A stretch of DNA of 6,702 nt from an uncultured Beijerinckiaceae bacterium (GTDB taxonomy: Bacteria > Pseudomonadota > Alphaproteobacteria > Rhizobiales > Beijerinckiaceae). Each line of letters opens with the position of its first letter. The first letter of the stretch is position 1. The translations under genes were made by a program, and so were the position numbers. Positions 5,492 through 6,702 of this stretch are shown here, in pieces. The notes below the pieces were generated by a model. That model was not told where the DNA came from. It saw only the letters and a list, made by a program, of their open reading frames with translations, and did no database searches. The stretch spans positions 1-6,702 of the forward strand of contig CALMGA010000536.1 of the NCBI GenBank assembly GCA_937863205.1, given 5' to 3'.

Positions 5492-5782
5492 ATGGTCGAT
5501 TTCATCGTGGAGCGCTACATCTACGATGCCTTGAACGCTCGGGCATCCTTGCAGGAAGGGCAAAGCGAGGCGCGAAGCCCGTTCGCCCGCAAGATCCTCT
5601 CGGACATCGAACTCTACTTCGCTGACAACATGCAGGATGTGCAGGCTGCCCGCGACCGTCTCGCAACCAGGACGGATGAGGAAGGCCGCAAGATGTTCGC
5701 CTTCATCGAGGAACTCATGGCGTCTCACGAAGATGCCAGCCGCCTCGCCCAGCATGCGATCAGGAAGGCACGCCGACGCTGA
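5492..5782 (+). CDS. Small helical hypothetical protein
   Basis: This gene encodes 96 residues from ATG 5492, preceded closely by GGGGA (5483-5487). The protein is highly charged and alpha-helical throughout: an N-terminal amphipathic stretch (VDFIVERYIYDAL), a middle helix around DIELYFADNMQDVQAARDRL, and a basic end KARRR. It has no cysteine and no membrane segment. The sensible amino-acid composition and strong third-position GC argue it is real, although a longer frame exists on the opposite strand. I do not recognise a family. A possible second gene starts 31 bases downstream (5813). Confidence 0.62.
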   Translation: MVDFIVERYIYDALNARASLQEGQSEARSPFARKILSDIELYFADNMQDVQAARDRLATRTDEEGRKMFAFIEELMASHEDASRLAQHAIRKARRR

Positions 5783-5795
5783 TGACGCGGACATG

Positions 5796-5850
5796 GGAGG
5801 AGCACAACGATCGTGTCCGCCGCGCCCATGGCCAGCATGCCAAGTAAAAT
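5796..5850 (+). pseudogene. Possible truncated gene start
   Basis: GGGAGGAG (5796-5803) is an excellent ribosome binding site nine bases before GTG 5813, only 31 bases after the previous stop, as for a second operon gene. The frame begins MSAAPMASMPSKII, then turns into low-complexity Arg/Gly sequence at about 5852, where the minus-strand remnant begins. I infer that an insertion cut the gene after about 14 codons. The whole frame to 6160 does not look like a natural protein. Confidence 0.28.
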
Positions 5851-5990
5851 CATTCAGTCTGGCCGAGGCAGACGGGGACGCGCCCGGGCAAGGCATAAAC
5901 GAGGCGGACGTCGGCCAGGCGCTCGCGGGTGCCCAGGCAGCGGAAGCGGTTCGGCCAAGCGCGCATGCGCTTCACCGCCGGCGGTGCCGC
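5850..5990 (-). pseudogene. Coding-like remnant of unknown identity
   Basis: On the minus strand, 46 codons are open between TAG (5993-5991) and TGA (5852-5850). The translation has a natural mix of residues (KRMRAWPNRFRCLGTRERL, then ADVRLVYALPGRVPVCLG), and nearly all third positions are G or C, unlike the overlapping frames. It looks like the C-terminal end of a longer protein, perhaps of mobile-element origin, whose upstream part is lost. I cannot name the family. Confidence 0.3.
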
Positions 5991-6119
5991 CTAGGCGCCG
6001 GCTGGTGTCCGGGCGCTGCGACGGCCCGTCACACGGTTTGGCTGGCCGAGCCGACCGGACCGGGGCGGCGTGCCGCGGGCATCGACCCCAAGGTGGCGAT
6101 TCATACCAACGTGCGCTGA

Positions 6120-6702
6120 TCACGACCGATGAGCCCAGTCGCGCAAGCCGATGGACATGATCTTCCAGGGCTGGTCGGTGAGCTTGTTCCAAGCCTCGCA
6201 GCAGCGGTCGACGATATCCTCGTAGGAGGTGAACACGCGGTTCGACAGCCAGTTGTCGCGCAGGACCTGCCACACGGTCTCGACCGGGTTCAGCTGCGGG
6301 GCGCGGGGCGGCAGCGGCAGCAGCGTGACGTTGGCGGGGACGACGAGATCGTGGGCTTTGTGCCAGCCGGCGTCATCCAGCATCAGCACGGCGTGGGCGC
6401 GACGGGCGACGGGCGACGGTGCGGCTGATCTCGGCCAGGTGCTCGTTCATCGCCTTTGTGTTGCAGCGGGGCAGGACGAGGCCGGCGCCCTTGCCTTTCG
6501 CCGGGCAGATCGCCCCGAAGAGGGAGGCGGACTGCGTACGCTGGTCGTGCGGCAGGCGCGGGCGGGTGCCGCGGCGTGCCCACAGCCGGGTCAGGCTGTT
6601 CTTCTGGCCGATGCGCGCCTCGTCAGCCCACCACAGCTCGTTGCCGTGCCGGGCTTGAGCGTGGCGCGGATCGCGTCCACCGCGGCGGGCAGCTCCTTTT
6701 TT
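6120..6702 (-). pseudogene. IS630-family DDE transposase, C-terminal part, frameshifted and cut by the window edge
   Basis: Read from 6702 leftward, three frames join into one IS630-type catalytic domain. Segment 1 (to ~6645) begins KKELPAAVDAIRATLKPGT. Segment 2 (~6644-6405) carries NELWWADEARIGQKN and the RRGTRP motif. Segment 3 (~6400-6120) holds VLMLDDAGWHKAHD, APQLNPVETVWQ and the C-terminus IGLRDWAHRS. The DDE triad is all present: Asp in WWADE, Asp in MLDDAG, Glu in NPVET. A one-base loss near 6644 (a missing G in ACGGCAAC) and an extra seven-base unit at 6399-6419 break the frame. An A6G run at 6702-6696 resembles slippery sites used for programmed frameshifting in some IS families, but it does not explain the two breaks. 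The N-terminal helix-turn-helix part lies outside the window. As sequenced it cannot make full-length transposase unless these are sequencing errors. Confidence 0.88.
6120..6702 (-). mobile_element. IS630-family insertion sequence (partial)
   Basis: The transposase domain above defines a partial IS630/Tc1-mariner-type element entering from the right edge, with its transposase 3' end at 6120. The left terminus lies at or somewhat left of 6120. Inverted repeats and the TA target duplication expected for this family could not be assigned with only one end visible. Confidence 0.75.
6399..6419. repeat. Three tandem copies of GCGACGG inside the transposase gene
   Basis: Three exact seven-base units lie head to tail. 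Removing one restores the transposase frame (…TVARRAHAVLMLDD…), so one copy is probably a slippage insertion. Confidence 0.85.

Larger units (their letters stand above)
5783..6119. other. Scarred region between the hypothetical gene and the IS630 remnant
   Basis: No intact gene is visible in these 337 bases. The region holds a well-placed GGGAGGAG followed by a GTG start at 5813, a coding-like minus-strand remnant (5850-5990), and then the flank or end of the IS630 element. The forward frames that span it are arginine/glycine/proline-rich and read like antisense of degraded sequence. The IS terminus should lie somewhere just left of 6120. It cannot be fixed because the matching inverted repeat is outside the window. 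Confidence 0.45.

Noticed and set aside
5301..5534. 77-residue forward frame in the divergent region
   Set aside because: There is no ribosome binding site, the composition is Cys/Arg/Ser filler, and it overlaps the 5492 gene and both promoter zones.
5288..5896. 202-codon minus-strand frame opposite the 5492-5782 gene
   Set aside because: It covers the divergent promoter region and the scarred zone and has no ribosome binding site. The forward 96-residue frame has better composition. It remains the main alternative if the forward gene is not real.
6129..6658. Forward-strand frames opposite the IS630 transposase
   Set aside because: They are shadows. The minus strand carries the recognisable DDE motifs.

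Overview
This 6.7 kb window is GC-rich, with strong G/C preference at third codon positions. It most likely comes from an alphaproteobacterium, perhaps of the Hyphomicrobiales. That placement is inferred from three things: a Rhizobiales-style intergenic palindrome at the left edge, an alphaproteobacterial-type cobalt gene set (CbtB/CbtA), and an IS630-family element at the right edge. No rRNA, tRNA, CRISPR array or replication origin was seen.

Layout. (1) 1-532 is a gene-poor leader with one REP-like palindrome. (2) 533-2140 (+) encodes a 535-residue protein of the tubulin/FtsZ superfamily, with an N-terminal glycine-rich loop and a clear AGGTGSG nucleotide-binding signature. It is followed by a good ribosome binding site that opens only a five-codon reading frame, as if a downstream partner had been lost. 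(3) 2294-4117 (+) is a cobalt/nickel module. It contains a CsoR/RcnR-family metal sensor carrying the full RcnR residue set His3, Cys35, His60 and His64; an AT-rich promoter/operator region; cbtB; cbtA; and a small translationally coupled ORF. (4) 4091-4657 (-) is a histidine-phosphatase-superfamily protein, convergent with the cobalt operon and possibly connected to cobalamin metabolism. (5) 4763-5251 (-) and 5492-5782 (+) are two divergent genes of unknown function. (6) 5783-6119 is a scarred zone with a truncated-looking gene start and a coding-like remnant. (7) 6120-6702 (-) is the C-terminal part of an IS630-type DDE transposase that keeps its catalytic triad but is broken by two frameshifts. 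It runs off the window.

How it fits together: the sensor, the operator-like palindrome and CbtB/CbtA look like a locally controlled cobalt transport unit. The known logic of RcnR (metal releases the repressor) would be odd for an importer, which makes this the main regulatory question. The tubulin-like protein is the least understood component, and I see no evidence that it is functionally tied to cobalt. The right third looks like an accessory or decaying region shaped by insertion elements and slippage duplications.
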